A DNA stretch of 64,000 nucleotides from Bartonella taylorii (GCF_023920105.1 NZ_CP083693.1:761001-825000), one strand, 5' to 3'; counted from the stretch's first letter, positions 19,912 to 29,427 are shown. The notes: generated from the letters alone by a model not told the origin. Numbers and translations are program-made.

Positions 19912-20625
19912 TTAATATTTGCGAATAAGTCCAATAAGTTTAGCTTCTATCTGTACACGCTCAGAAGTGTATATATGTGTTTCATAGTGAGGATTTGCAG
20001 CTTCTAATACAATAGAGATTCCTTTGCGTCGATAACGTTTTAAAGTTGCTTCTTTTTTATCAACGAATGCGACAACAATGTCACCTGATGTTGCTGTACT
20101 TTGACGTTGAACAATTATAGTATCTTTATCAAGAATACCGGCTTCAATCATAGAATCATCTTTGACTTCTAAAGCATAGAGCTCACCTGAATTACACATC
20201 GCTTGTGGTAAAAAAAGAGTGTCTGTTTGTTGTAATATAGCAGAGATGGGTACGCCCGTAGCAATACGGCCCATAATGGGAATAGTAATATTTTTTTTCT
20301 CTTGTGCATCAAAATTACCAAGATTGCCAAGATTTTTTGATATTTTTCTTTTACTTTTTTTTATCACACTGGGAGAAATTTTACGAGCTAAAGATAGATT
20401 AAATGTTATCTTATTGGGGAGTCGGATAACCTCTACTGCGCGAGCGCGATTTGGCAAACGGCGTATAAAACCTCGTTGTTCCAATCCTACAATTAGCTTA
20501 TGAATTCCAGATTTTGAAGAGCGCTCCAATGCAATTTTCATTTCGTCAAAAGAGGGGGGAATACCAGTTTCTATCATATGATTGTGAATAAACAAGAGTA
20601 GCTCATATTGTTTACATGTCAGCAT
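19912..20625 (-). CDS. lexA: LexA repressor with a Thr-Gly scissile site
   Basis: A 237-residue LexA, the SOS repressor. It has an N-terminal winged helix (about 1-65, [13 protein letters not shown]) and a C-terminal S24 protease domain. The catalytic Ser is in [10 protein letters not shown] (Ser158) and the Lys is in ATLKRY (Lys196). The usual Ala-Gly cleavage site is here GRIATGVP, so the bond would be Thr123-Gly124 (codon ACG). A linker rich in Lys and Asn (about 83-112) is longer than in E. coli. No GTTC-N7-GTTC operator was found in the 100 bases upstream. It is surely LexA by family; how well it self-cleaves is open. Confidence 0.92.
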   Translation of the reverse strand: MLTCKQYELLLFIHNHMIETGIPPSFDEMKIALERSSKSGIHKLIVGLEQRGFIRRLPNRARAVEVIRLPNKITFNLSLARKISPSVIKKSKRKISKNLGNLGNFDAQEKKNITIPIMGRIATGVPISAILQQTDTLFLPQAMCNSGELYALEVKDDSMIEAGILDKDTIIVQRQSTATSGDIVVAFVDKKEATLKRYRRKGISIVLEAANPHYETHIYTSERVQIEAKLIGLIRKY

Positions 20626-21050
20626 TTAGTATTCCAGTCAAAAAAATAAAAAAGATAAATATAAAATATGTATTTATAATTAATCTATAATTTTTTTTAG
20701 ATAAAAAGCAAAATAATATGATTTATTTTATATTAATATTAAATTATATAATAAAAAATATTGTATTTTATCTTTCTTTATTCATTAACCATTAACAGTG
20801 GTAGCTACTGTTGGTTATTTTCTAAAATAAAACTTACAATTTTTACGTATATTCTCTAATTATTCCTATAAATTTTGAAATATCTACTCTTTCACGTTTT
20901 AGAAGCTATCAGGCATTTGTATCTTTAAATGGTTCCTTTTATTCAAGCTCAGAAAAGGGAAAAGATTATATATACCGTGGAGCAAAAAAGAGAAAAGACG
21001 GAAAAGTATTGATAACTGAACCGAATAATAATATTTTTTTTCGAAAGGTG
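20626..21050. other. AT-rich intergenic region upstream of lexA
   Basis: About 425 very AT-rich bases between lexA (minus) and the tRNA-Lys promoter (plus). It contains an inverted repeat AACAGT-N7-ACTGTT at 20794-20812, about 170 bases upstream of lexA, but no recognised SOS box and no gene-like ORF. Confidence 0.5.
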
Positions 21051-21079
21051 TTGACCAAATGAAAAGTCAACCGTATGTT
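21051..21079 (+). promoter_or_regulatory. Promoter of tRNA-Lys
   Basis: TTGACC (21051-21056), a 17-base spacer and TATGTT (21074-21079), ending 35 bases before the tRNA. The spacing is ideal and the -35 is near consensus. Confidence 0.65.
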
Positions 21080-21114
21080 CCTCTCACTTTCTGCAAGCAA
21101 AATGGCTTGTGTGG

Positions 21115-21190
21115 GAGCGCGTAGCTCAGCTGGTAGAGCAACTGACTTTTAATCAGTAGGTCCAGGGTTCGAATCCCTGCGCGCTCACCA
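21115..21190 (+). tRNA. tRNA-Lys (UUU)
   Basis: A 76-base cloverleaf. Acceptor arms are GAGCGCG and CGCGCTC; the D arm is GCTC/GAGC; the anticodon stem ACTGA/TCAGT encloses loop CTTTTAA with anticodon TTT; the T arm is CAGGG-TTCGAAT-CCCTG. CCA is encoded at the end. No integrase gene or repeated 3' end was seen nearby, so it is not an obvious island attachment site. Confidence 0.98.
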
Positions 21191-21585
21191 ATAGGTAATT
21201 TAAAAATTCTAAGAAAACAATGTATAATCATTAGATTTTCCTATTAGGCTATATTTGTTTTTACATTAATAAGAATAATTTACCACTCATTATGAGAATC
21301 ATCCTACGTGTTCACAATTTATATATTATGAAATCATCTTTTTCACGAAGATATTGATTTATTTAGTTTTTTAATTCATTCATCACGTTTATGAAATTGC
21401 ATTTCTTCTTGCGGTAATCATAAAAGTATTAATAATTTATTAATATATTGATAAATGGTAAATTTTCAGGCTATTATAGGCGCGCGAGGGGAATCATCCG
21501 AAAATGTGAATTTCCCTATCGCATACAGAAGGTGCGATGTGATTTTTTGCAGTAAATACTCAATTAGAAATAAGCGGGCTGACAA
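21191..21585. other. Intergenic region tRNA-Lys to rlpA
   Basis: 395 bases. The left three quarters are AT-rich with no visible signal. Near 21526-21546 an ATCGCA/TGCGAT inverted repeat is followed within five bases by a run of six T. It could be a weak terminator or leader hairpin just before rlpA. No ORF was seen. Confidence 0.4.
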
Positions 21586-22464
21586 ATGCTTTTAAATAGC
21601 AAAGAAAAGTTTACTTCCATTCTTAATTCAACATTTCAATTTCTTTCTGTAGTGCTTGTATCCCAGTTATTGGTGTCTTGCTGCGCAAGCAAAACAGCAC
21701 ATTTTGTAATAAAAAGTTTTTACAATAATAAAGAGACTGACGTGAAAACTGCTGTTCTTTCTCAAAAAAGTTCAAGTGGGCAAAACCAATCAAAAGAAAA
21801 GAGATACGGGCGGGCCATTATTGGTAAACCTTACCAAATAAAAGGAAAGTGGTATTATCCACAAAATGATCCAACCTATCAACGTGTTGGAGAAGCATCT
21901 TGGTATGGCTCAGATTTTCATGGGCGTTTAACCGCAAATGGTGAGATCTATGACATGAATCTCTTGACTGCTGCTCATCCTACAATGCCTTTACCCAGTT
22001 ATGCTCGTGTTACTAATCTGAAAAATGGATCTTCACTCATTGTTAGGGTGAATGATCGCGGTCCTTTTATGAAAAATAGAATCATTGATTTATCAAAGCA
22101 AGCTGCGGAAATACTTGGTTATGCAGATGCAGGTGTGGCAAATGTTAAAGTGGAATATATTTCTGAAGCACCTGTTGGTTATTATGATTCTGCCTATTTA
22201 ATGGCTTCTTACATAACAGGGAATGACACTTCTTCCTCACTAGCATTAGCAGGTATTATGAAAGAAAAAGAAAATATCGTGCTAGAAAGATTTGGTTCCG
22301 ATAGACAAAAACGATTAAATGGAGCTGTAATTGAACGAAAACGGTTCAATAAAACTCTTTCAGTAAGATTGCCAGAAAATGGTCCAGTTTTGATTGATAA
22401 GCCGACGTCATTTGATCAAGTGGCTTTCATAAATAGACCAAGTAGGAAAATAAGAGTTAATTGA
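21586..22464 (+). CDS. rlpA: RlpA-like septal/peptidoglycan-binding lipoprotein
   Basis: A 292-residue RlpA-family protein. An N-terminal hydrophobic stretch ends in the lipobox LVSC (Cys32), so it is probably a lipoprotein. A double-psi beta-barrel domain (about 100-195) shows GEASWYGSDFHGRLTANGE, TAAHPTMPLPSYARVTNL and VRVNDRGPFMKNRIIDLS, with the conserved His and Asp of lytic transglycosylase-type RlpA. The C-terminal 90 residues are basic and lack a recognisable SPOR domain. Its position upstream of dacF, tmk and holB is the common Rhizobiales order. Confidence 0.88.
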   Translation: MLLNSKEKFTSILNSTFQFLSVVLVSQLLVSCCASKTAHFVIKSFYNNKETDVKTAVLSQKSSSGQNQSKEKRYGRAIIGKPYQIKGKWYYPQNDPTYQRVGEASWYGSDFHGRLTANGEIYDMNLLTAAHPTMPLPSYARVTNLKNGSSLIVRVNDRGPFMKNRIIDLSKQAAEILGYADAGVANVKVEYISEAPVGYYDSAYLMASYITGNDTSSSLALAGIMKEKENIVLERFGSDRQKRLNGAVIERKRFNKTLSVRLPENGPVLIDKPTSFDQVAFINRPSRKIRVN

Positions 22465-22835
22465 TTACGGCTATTTTAAGAAAAAGCAATGTTTGTTTTT
22501 TGTATATAGTTTTCAAATTACAGATGATCAAAAGTTATTGATTGTAGTAGGATTCTCGTTTTAAATGAGAGGAGGTTAGGTTATATATTATTATGAAATA
22601 ATGTGTTTCCTTGAAAGTTTTCTTGCGCTTTGTATGCATTTAACATATTAAAAATACTTCCTATTTGAGAAATGAAAAAGAGTGTGTGATATAGTGATTC
22701 ATTTTTGTATTTTTGAGAAAAAGTATAGAAACTTATTTTAAATTTATGATGGTTCTCAGTTTGCAAAAATAAATAAATTTTTTCTTGTATAAGAGGAGTC
22801 TTTATGCTGATTCTTTAAATATGGGAGAATCGGTT
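22465..22835. other. Intergenic/leader region before the dacF-like gene
   Basis: About 370 bases. It contains an AGGAGG-like sequence near 22570 that is not followed by a usable ORF. Close to the dacF-like gene it holds a second strong ribosome binding site (AGAGGAG, 22793-22799) followed by a four-codon ORF at 22805-22819. The rest shows nothing. Confidence 0.45.
22805..22819 (+). promoter_or_regulatory. Four-codon leader ORF upstream of dacF-like gene
   Basis: ATG CTG ATT CTT TAA, with AGAGGAG six bases before the ATG. It ends 16 bases before the dacF-like ATG and is in a different frame. It is the only start that this strong ribosome binding site could serve at normal spacing, so it may couple or tune translation of the downstream gene. 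Confidence 0.3.
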
Positions 22836-23999
22836 ATGCGTGCTCTATTAAGCATTTTATTTACCTTGTTTATGATGTTTACACTGATCGGGTGGGGGAG
22901 AGCACAAAATTTTCAAAACTCTGTATCGCAGTTGCTGTTACTAGATGATGATACAGATACAATACTTTTTGAAAAACAGAGTGATATTGCTTTTTTCTCT
23001 GCTTCATTAGCAAAATTGATGACGGCTGAAGTTATATTTCACCAATTAAAAGAAGGCTTGTTAAGTCATACACAAAAGTTCAAGGTAAGTGAGAATGCTT
23101 GGCGAAAAGGTGGAGCACCTTCCGGTACGACCACTATGTTTGCAAAAGTAAAGACAGAAATTAGTGTTTCTGATCTTTTGCATGGTTTAATTATTGTCAA
23201 TGCAAATGATGCTGCTATTATTCTTGCTGAGGGAATATCGGGAAGTGAGGCTAATTTCGCAAAACTGATGAATCAGAGGGCTAAAATACTCGGATTATCA
23301 CATAGCCATTTTGTTAATGCGACAGGGCTTCCTGAAGAGGGGCAGTTTGTAACATTGCGTGATATGATTGTACTAGCACGTCATATTGTTCATGAATATC
23401 CCTCTTATTATACCCTTTATCGTGAACCTTCCTTTACTTGGAATAAAATTTTTCAACGTAACAAAAATCCTCTTATTTCTAAGGAAATTGGTATAGAAGG
23501 ATTTGGTTTTGGCTATAGTAAAAAAGAAGGTTTTTCAATGGTTTCTTCCGTTTATAAAAATCATCGGCGCCTTTTTTTAGCAGTAAATGGTTTGCAAGAT
23601 GGTAAAGGATATACAAAAGAAGTAGAATGCATTCTTCAATGGGGAATGACAGCTTTTAATCTTAAAACGGTTTTTACAGAAGGAGAAACCGTTGGCTATG
23701 CTTCTGTTTATGGTGGAATGCACCATTCTGTTCCACTTATTGTTAAAAAGCCAGTAAGTTTTATGCTTTTGAATGAAAAAAAAATAAATGTTAAAGCAAA
23801 AATTAAATATCGTGGTCCATTGAAAGCTCCTATTGCTTTAGGACAACCAATTGGTGTTATTCAAATTTTAGAAGATAAAAAGCTTCTTCTTGAAAAGCCA
23901 GTTTTTGCTGGAATCAATGTTAAGGAGGGAAGTTTCTTTATAAAAGTAAAAGATGCATTCTATGAAATAACAATTGGATGGTTACGAAAATATTTATAG
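22836..23999 (+). CDS. D-alanyl-D-alanine carboxypeptidase family protein (DacF-like) with altered motifs
   Basis: A 387-residue S11-family penicillin-binding protein: signal peptide (about 1-23), then the transpeptidase-like fold. The first motif SLAK (Ser57, Lys60) is intact. The second motif, normally SxN, reads NAN in IIVNANDAAIILAEG. The third, normally KTG, reads GFG in EGFGFGYSKKEGFSMV. A C-terminal PBP5_C-like domain follows (about 290-387). The frame is open from 22785, but the ATG at 22836 has GGGAGA six bases upstream and starts the signal peptide. By family it would trim D-Ala from peptidoglycan stem peptides; the motif changes make activity doubtful. Confidence 0.85.
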   Translation: MRALLSILFTLFMMFTLIGWGRAQNFQNSVSQLLLLDDDTDTILFEKQSDIAFFSASLAKLMTAEVIFHQLKEGLLSHTQKFKVSENAWRKGGAPSGTTTMFAKVKTEISVSDLLHGLIIVNANDAAIILAEGISGSEANFAKLMNQRAKILGLSHSHFVNATGLPEEGQFVTLRDMIVLARHIVHEYPSYYTLYREPSFTWNKIFQRNKNPLISKEIGIEGFGFGYSKKEGFSMVSSVYKNHRRLFLAVNGLQDGKGYTKEVECILQWGMTAFNLKTVFTEGETVGYASVYGGMHHSVPLIVKKPVSFMLLNEKKINVKAKIKYRGPLKAPIALGQPIGVIQILEDKKLLLEKPVFAGINVKEGSFFIKVKDAFYEITIGWLRKYL

Positions 24000-24029
24000 T
24001 ACATGCTTCATAAGGATTAAGGTTTACAC

Positions 24030-24698
24030 GTGTCAGGTTATTTTATCACATTTGAGGGGGGGGACGGAGTAGGAAAAACAATACAAATTTCTTTCCTTGC
24101 TGACCATCTTATGGACAAGGGCTATAAAGTTGTTATGACACGAGAACCAGGAGGAACACTAGGTGCAGAAATAATACGCCATATTCTATTGTCAGGTCAG
24201 GCGCAACAATATGGGTCTTTAATTGAAGCTGCTTTATTTACAGCCGCACGTATCGATCATGTTACTGAGGTTATCGCGCCTTCTTTGCAAGAAGGAAAAG
24301 TCGTTTTATGTGATCGCTTTATTGATTCTACACGTGTTTATCAAGGGCTTAATGATAAAGTAAGCTCTTCCATTCTTTCCGTTTTAGAACGTGTTGCACT
24401 CAATGGAATCATGCCTCATTTGACATTTTTATTAGATATATCGGCAGAATATGCTATGGAACGTGCGAATGCTCGAAGGTTCTTGAAAAACGTAAGTTAT
24501 ATAAACAAAGAAGAAATGATTGATTATTTTGAAAAGGATAATTTAGAAATTCAAGAACAAAGACGCAAAGCTTTTCTTCGATTGGCAGAACAGGAACCTC
24601 ATAGGTTTCGTGTGATTGATGCAACAGATACAATGCGCGTTGTTGCAGACCAAATAAGAAATATTTGTGACCAAGCAATGATGGAGCATTTTATATGA
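24030..24698 (+). CDS. tmk: Thymidylate kinase
   Basis: A 222-residue dTMP kinase. The P-loop is EGGDGVGKT (about 8-16), followed by TREPGGT (about 39-45) and CDRFIDSTRVYQG (about 93-105). The LID region (about 148-175) is unusually rich in Asn and Tyr. It starts with GTG. A run of eight G (24056-24063) encodes part of the P-loop in this AT-rich genome. It overlaps holB by 4 bases, so the two are coupled, and it supplies dTDP for DNA synthesis. Confidence 0.92.
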   Translation: MSGYFITFEGGDGVGKTIQISFLADHLMDKGYKVVMTREPGGTLGAEIIRHILLSGQAQQYGSLIEAALFTAARIDHVTEVIAPSLQEGKVVLCDRFIDSTRVYQGLNDKVSSSILSVLERVALNGIMPHLTFLLDISAEYAMERANARRFLKNVSYINKEEMIDYFEKDNLEIQEQRRKAFLRLAEQEPHRFRVIDATDTMRVVADQIRNICDQAMMEHFI

Positions 24699-25750
24699 AT
24701 GTCGTAAACTCTTTACGCCAATATGATAATATTGATACAGTTTTGCTACCTTCACAGAATAGTATGATCTTTGGCCATGAGGCTGCTCGTCATTTTTTGG
24801 CACAAATGCATAAGGAAAGACGTTTACACCATGCATTATTATTTGAAGGAGAACATGGAATTGGAAAGGCTACATTAGCGTTTCATCTTGCTTGGAATAT
24901 TTTAAGCTCTCAAAAGAGTGATTTCCTGCAACCAGAGTCTAATTCTATTACGTGGCGCCAAATTATGCAGGGCAGTCATCCTGGTCTTTTGCACATTTCA
25001 CGTCGCTTTGATTTAAGAAACCAAAAGTTCAAAACAGGTATACTCATTGATGACATCCGCGATGTTATGCATTTTTTAAACCAGACATCGCAAGATAATG
25101 GGTGGCGTATCATTATCATTGATTCTGCCGATGATATGAATAGAAGTGCGGCTAATGCAATTCTTAAAACGCTCGAGGAACCTCCTGCAAAAACTTTATT
25201 CATTATTATTACACATTCTTTAGGAAGACTACTTCCAACAATTCGCTCACGATGCCAACAGATCTCTTTACGACCATTGCATAATGATGAGATGAAACAA
25301 GTCATTACACATGTTTTTTCCAATCACGATTTAAATGATGAAGAAGCTATTGAAATGATTATTCAAAAATCTAAAGGAAATCCTCGAAAAGCTGCCTTAC
25401 TTATTTTTCACGGTGGATTTGAAATTGTTCAAACCATTGATACTCTCTTTAAGCAATCTGTTTGCAATCCCGCTATCGTACACACTTTTGCTCAAACACT
25501 TTCTTCGCTTTCTTCAGATATTCAATTTCAACAGTTTAGCGATGAAATTCTTGATAAAATTCAAGAAAGAGCTATCATGCTCGTTGAAAGAGGAGAGTTG
25601 TTGCTCTCAAAAAACTGTGCGCAAGTATGGCAAGAGATTCATCAAAAAATAAGAGAAATACAATCGTTTAATCTTGATAAGAAGCAATTTATTATAAGTC
25701 TGCTTTTTAAAGTCCATAGGATCATTCGCGAGAGTGAGGTTTTTGCGTGA
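24695..25750 (+). CDS. holB: DNA polymerase III subunit delta'
   Basis: A 351-residue clamp-loader delta' subunit. It has the non-hydrolysing P-loop form GEHGIGKATLAFHLA (about 49-63), the ILKTLEEPPAKTLFIIITHS region (about 152-171) and the SRC motif in TIRSRCQQISLRPL. The ATG overlaps the tmk stop (ATGA). It lies in the tmk-holB-metG-tatD run typical of the order. Delta' opens and loads the beta clamp together with the tau and delta subunits. Confidence 0.92.
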   Translation: MNVVNSLRQYDNIDTVLLPSQNSMIFGHEAARHFLAQMHKERRLHHALLFEGEHGIGKATLAFHLAWNILSSQKSDFLQPESNSITWRQIMQGSHPGLLHISRRFDLRNQKFKTGILIDDIRDVMHFLNQTSQDNGWRIIIIDSADDMNRSAANAILKTLEEPPAKTLFIIITHSLGRLLPTIRSRCQQISLRPLHNDEMKQVITHVFSNHDLNDEEAIEMIIQKSKGNPRKAALLIFHGGFEIVQTIDTLFKQSVCNPAIVHTFAQTLSSLSSDIQFQQFSDEILDKIQERAIMLVERGELLLSKNCAQVWQEIHQKIREIQSFNLDKKQFIISLLFKVHRIIRESEVFA

Positions 25751-25813
25751 CAATATGATTAACAGACGTTATGCCATTTGTAATCTTTGATTGCGTTTTA
25801 CAACGAGTATGAC

Positions 25814-27373
25814 ATGCGTGATATATATTATATAACAACTCCAATCTTTTATCCTAATGGTACTCCACATATTGGACATGCCTATAGTGCAATTGCAAGT
25901 GATGCTTTGGCTCGTTTTCAACGATTAGATGGCAAAGATGTATTTTTTCTCTCTGGTACGGATGAACACGGTTTAAAGATGCAACAGACAGCAGAATCAT
26001 TGGGAATGACTCCTAAGCAACTTGCGGATCGTAATAGCGCTGTGTTTCAAAAAATGCTTGTAGTATTAAATTGTTCTAACGATGATTTTATTCGTACAAC
26101 AGAAGATCGCCATTATCAAGCTTGTCAAGAAATCTGGAAAAAAATGGAAGCGAATGGCGATATTTATCTTGGCCGTTATACGGGCTGGTATTCGGTTCGT
26201 CAGGAAGCGTATTATGAAGAGAAGGATACAGAGGTTGGAGAAGATAACATCCGTCGTGAAAAGGAATTAGGCTCTCCGGTTGAATGGAACGAAGAAGAGA
26301 GTTATTTTTTTAGACTTTCCCGTTATGAAAAAGCCCTTCTTGAATATTATGAAAAACATTTTGATTTTATTGCACCACTCGAACGACGTAATGAAGTTAT
26401 AAGTTTTATCAAATCAGGTTTAAAAGATATTTCTATTTCACGAACAAATTTTAATTGGGGTGTTACTGTTCCAAGTAATCCAAAACACGTAATGTACGTT
26501 TGGGTTGATGCACTGACAAATTATTTGTCAGCAATTGGCTTTTTCGATGAGAGTTCAAAAAAACGTAATTTTTGGCCTGCAAACACTCATATCATTGGTA
26601 AAGATATTATTCGTTTTCATGCAGTTTATTGGCCAGCATTTTTAATGTCTGCTGGAATTGAATTGCCTAAGCATATTTTTGCTCATGGTTTTTTACTCAA
26701 TCGTGGTACAAAAATGTCAAAGTCCATTGGAAACGTCATTGATCCTTTTGAAATGGTCAATCACTATGGTCTTGATCAACTCCGTTATTTTCTTCTTCGT
26801 GAAGTACCATTCGGACAAGATGGCAGTTATAGCCATGATAGTTTTGTGAATCGCATTAATGCCGATCTTGCGAATGATCTTGGTAATTTAGCGCAGCGCT
26901 CTTTGTCTATGATTGCCAAAAATTGCGATGCAAAAATTCCTATACCAGCTGCATTCTTAGATCAAGATGAACAGCTTTTAAAACAATCTCTTCAAGCACT
27001 TGAGACTATACGCCAAGCTATGTCTTGTCATGGGGTGCATTTAGCACTTTCAGCTATTTTTTCAGTTGTAGCAGATGCAAATCGCTATTTTGCCAACGAA
27101 CAACCTTGGAGTTTACGGAAAAATAATCCAGAAAGATTTTCTACAGTTCTTTATATAACTGTAGAAATCTTGCGACGAATAGGAATTATGCTGTTGCCTT
27201 TCATCCCACAATCAGCAGACAAGCTTCTTGACAGCCTCGCTATTGCTAAAGACGATAGGTTATTGCATCATATAAACCATTCAAAAATTCAAGAAGGTCT
27301 TGATCTTCCGACACCAGAGCCAATCTTTCCCCGTTATATCTTGAAGAAAGACGATATTCATCATGTTGATTGA
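25814..27373 (+). CDS. metG: Methionyl-tRNA synthetase
   Basis: A 519-residue class I MetRS. The HIGH motif is in [15 protein letters not shown] (about 13-27) and the KMSKS motif is in [10 protein letters not shown]. The zinc-knuckle Cys residues are absent ([18 protein letters not shown]), as in many alphaproteobacterial forms, and there is no C-terminal tRNA-binding domain. A TTG at 25787 opens the frame, but the ATG at 25814 starts the conserved [16 protein letters not shown]. It overlaps tatD by 11 bases. Confidence 0.96.
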   Translation: MRDIYYITTPIFYPNGTPHIGHAYSAIASDALARFQRLDGKDVFFLSGTDEHGLKMQQTAESLGMTPKQLADRNSAVFQKMLVVLNCSNDDFIRTTEDRHYQACQEIWKKMEANGDIYLGRYTGWYSVRQEAYYEEKDTEVGEDNIRREKELGSPVEWNEEESYFFRLSRYEKALLEYYEKHFDFIAPLERRNEVISFIKSGLKDISISRTNFNWGVTVPSNPKHVMYVWVDALTNYLSAIGFFDESSKKRNFWPANTHIIGKDIIRFHAVYWPAFLMSAGIELPKHIFAHGFLLNRGTKMSKSIGNVIDPFEMVNHYGLDQLRYFLLREVPFGQDGSYSHDSFVNRINADLANDLGNLAQRSLSMIAKNCDAKIPIPAAFLDQDEQLLKQSLQALETIRQAMSCHGVHLALSAIFSVVADANRYFANEQPWSLRKNNPERFSTVLYITVEILRRIGIMLLPFIPQSADKLLDSLAIAKDDRLLHHINHSKIQEGLDLPTPEPIFPRYILKKDDIHHVD

Positions 27374-28136
27374 TACACACTGTCATCTTGATTTTGAGGA
27401 TTTTGCGCAAGATTTTAATGATGTCATCCAACGGGCTTTAGATGCTAATGTTAAACGTATGATAACGATTTCAACACATGTTCGTAAGTTGGATAAGCTT
27501 TTAGCAATTACACAAGCCTATAATCAAGTATTTTGTTCCATTGGTACCCATCCCAATAATGCCCATGAAGAACAAAATATTACAGCTGAAAGTCTTATCA
27601 ATCTTTCTAAGCATCCCAAGATTGTTGCGTTTGGGGAAGTGGGGCTCGATTATCATTATGATTATTCTTCACCAAAAGAGCAAAAAAAAATTTTCCACGA
27701 ACATATTATCGCTTCTAGAGAAACGCAGCTACCTCTTGTTATACATTCACGCAATGCAGATGGAGATATGGAGCAAATATTACGCGAACAGATAAAAGAA
27801 GGGGCTTTTCCATTTGTACTTCACTGTTATTCGTCTGGGATGCAACTTGCTCATGCTGGTATTGAACTTGGTGGTTATATTTCCTTTTCAGGTATTCTTA
27901 CTTTTAAAAATGCGTTTGAAATCCGTGAAATAGCAAAAATTGTACCTCATGAGCATTTATTGGTGGAAACGGATGCACCATTTTTAGCACCAGTACCTCA
28001 TCGAGGTAAAAGAAATGAACCATCTTTTGTACGTTATACAGCTGCTACTTTGGCTGAAACAATTGGTTTAAGTATTGAGGAAATAGCTCAGATAACAACA
28101 CGCAATGCTTTTCATTTATTTAGTAAAATGAAATGA
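27363..28136 (+). CDS. tatD: TatD family metal-dependent hydrolase (DNase)
   Basis: A 257-residue TatD/YcfH-type hydrolase with a TIM-barrel fold. Metal ligands are visible in IDTHCHLD (about 3-10), [10 protein letters not shown] (Glu about 92), VIHSRNA, VLHCYSS and ETDAPFLAP. The family includes 3'-5' exonucleases. It overlaps metG by 11 bases and is followed by the MBL-fold gene after 10 bases, so all three are one operon. Confidence 0.92.
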   Translation: MLIDTHCHLDFEDFAQDFNDVIQRALDANVKRMITISTHVRKLDKLLAITQAYNQVFCSIGTHPNNAHEEQNITAESLINLSKHPKIVAFGEVGLDYHYDYSSPKEQKKIFHEHIIASRETQLPLVIHSRNADGDMEQILREQIKEGAFPFVLHCYSSGMQLAHAGIELGGYISFSGILTFKNAFEIREIAKIVPHEHLLVETDAPFLAPVPHRGKRNEPSFVRYTAATLAETIGLSIEEIAQITTRNAFHLFSKMK

Positions 28137-28146
28137 GTCAAAAGCC

Positions 28147-28962
28147 ATGTTTGATCGGTATCGATTTACAATATTAGGCTGTGGTTCCTCTCCAGGAGTT
28201 CCACGCCCTAATGGTGATTGGGGAGCTTGTGATCCTAATAATCCTAAAAATAAACGCTACAGAAGTTCTTTATTAGTCGAACGCATTCATGCATCAGGGA
28301 AAAAAACAACCGTCGTTATAGATACTGGTCCAGATTTTCGATCACAAATGATCGATGCCCGCGTAAATCATCTTAATGCCGCCCTTTATACGCATTCTCA
28401 CGCAGATCATATTCATGGTATTGATGATTTACGCAGTTATGCACTTGCTCAAAAATGTTTAATAGATATTTATGCAGATGCGTTTACACTAGAGCATTTG
28501 AAAAATGCATTCGGATATTGTTTTCAAAAGGCAAAAGGTTCATCTTATCAACCCATTTTAAAAGCGCATACTATCAATGAAGATAGCCAATTTATAATTC
28601 AAGGGCAGGGAGGAGCAATAACTATCAATACACATTTACAATTTCACGGTAATATTCACTCTTTAGGTTTTCGTATTGGTAATGTTGCTTACTGTACAGA
28701 TGTTAGTAAATTTCCTGAAAAAACGTTATCAAAATTAATGAATTTGGATGTTTTAATTATTGAGGCTCTGCAATTTGAATCTCACCCAAGTCATCTTTCT
28801 GTTGATCAAGCATTACAATGGATAAAATATTTAAAACCTCAAAAAGCTATACTCACACATATGGATAGATCACTTGATTACAATAAAGTTGTAAATTATG
28901 TCCCACCATATGTTGAGCCTGCACATCAAGGACTTGTTTTTGAAACAGATGTACAAATCTAA
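28147..28962 (+). CDS. MBL-fold metallo-hydrolase, PhnP-like
   Basis: A 271-residue metallo-beta-lactamase-fold protein. The N-terminus TILGCGSSPGVPRPNGDWGAC is PhnP-like (key GSSPGVP). The metal motif is THSHADHIHGIDDLR (about 81-95), with later ligands in YCTDVSKFP and LTHMDRSLDY. Rhizobiales carry this gene next to tatD. The phosphodiesterase activity of PhnP is not necessarily conserved, so only the fold is claimed with confidence. Confidence 0.85.
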   Translation: MFDRYRFTILGCGSSPGVPRPNGDWGACDPNNPKNKRYRSSLLVERIHASGKKTTVVIDTGPDFRSQMIDARVNHLNAALYTHSHADHIHGIDDLRSYALAQKCLIDIYADAFTLEHLKNAFGYCFQKAKGSSYQPILKAHTINEDSQFIIQGQGGAITINTHLQFHGNIHSLGFRIGNVAYCTDVSKFPEKTLSKLMNLDVLIIEALQFESHPSHLSVDQALQWIKYLKPQKAILTHMDRSLDYNKVVNYVPPYVEPAHQGLVFETDVQI

Positions 28963-29067
28963 AAAAACAATATTTCCTGTTAACTAAAATATTCTTTAAA
29001 GTTCTAGTCTTTATTTTGCACCAATTTTGGCTTAGTTGTGACGTTTTTATGTCAAAAGTGAGGTTTT

Positions 29068-29427
29068 ATGTATAAGTGTTTTAAGCGGGCAATATGTGTT
29101 GTGGTTTTAACGGTCTCTTTATCAGCATGTGGGGGGCGTTTAGAAAAAAATATTTCAGTTACAACATTACACGATGGAGCAATGAGTTGCGCCGATATTC
29201 AACGGGAGTTTTGGGCTAATAAACGCCAGATTGACGCTACAATAGCAGAACGTTCTAGAGCAAGAAATAAAAATGTAGCCTTAACTGCAGCAAGTGTTGT
29301 ATTTGTTCCTGCCTTGTTTTTTCTGGATGTAAAGTCAAGTGAAAGCAATGAAATTTCGGCTTTAAATAACCGTAATACTGTTTTGAGTGATTTAGCACAT
29401 ATGAAACGTTGTAAATTATCACAATAG
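29068..29427 (+). CDS. Small putative lipoprotein, unknown function
   Basis: A 119-residue protein that I do not recognise. It has an N-terminal signal ending in the lipobox LSAC (Cys21), a region with two Cys (MSCADIQREFW and MKRCKLSQ at the C-terminus), a short hydrophobic segment (VALTAASVVFVPALFFL, about 71-87) and a helical, polar C-terminal third. The layout resembles small envelope lipoproteins with a central membrane-seeking helix. It is monocistronic and ends before a perfect palindromic terminator at 29461-29492. Confidence 0.7.
   Translation: MYKCFKRAICVVVLTVSLSACGGRLEKNISVTTLHDGAMSCADIQREFWANKRQIDATIAERSRARNKNVALTAASVVFVPALFFLDVKSSESNEISALNNRNTVLSDLAHMKRCKLSQ

Noticed and set aside
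21115..21585. tRNA-Lys 3' end as an attachment site of an integrated element
   Set aside because: No integrase gene, no repeated tRNA 3' end and only conserved core genes follow.
22565..22605. AGGAGG-like sequence followed by ATG AAA TAA
   Set aside because: The spacing to the ATG is too long and the product would be two residues; probably a chance match.
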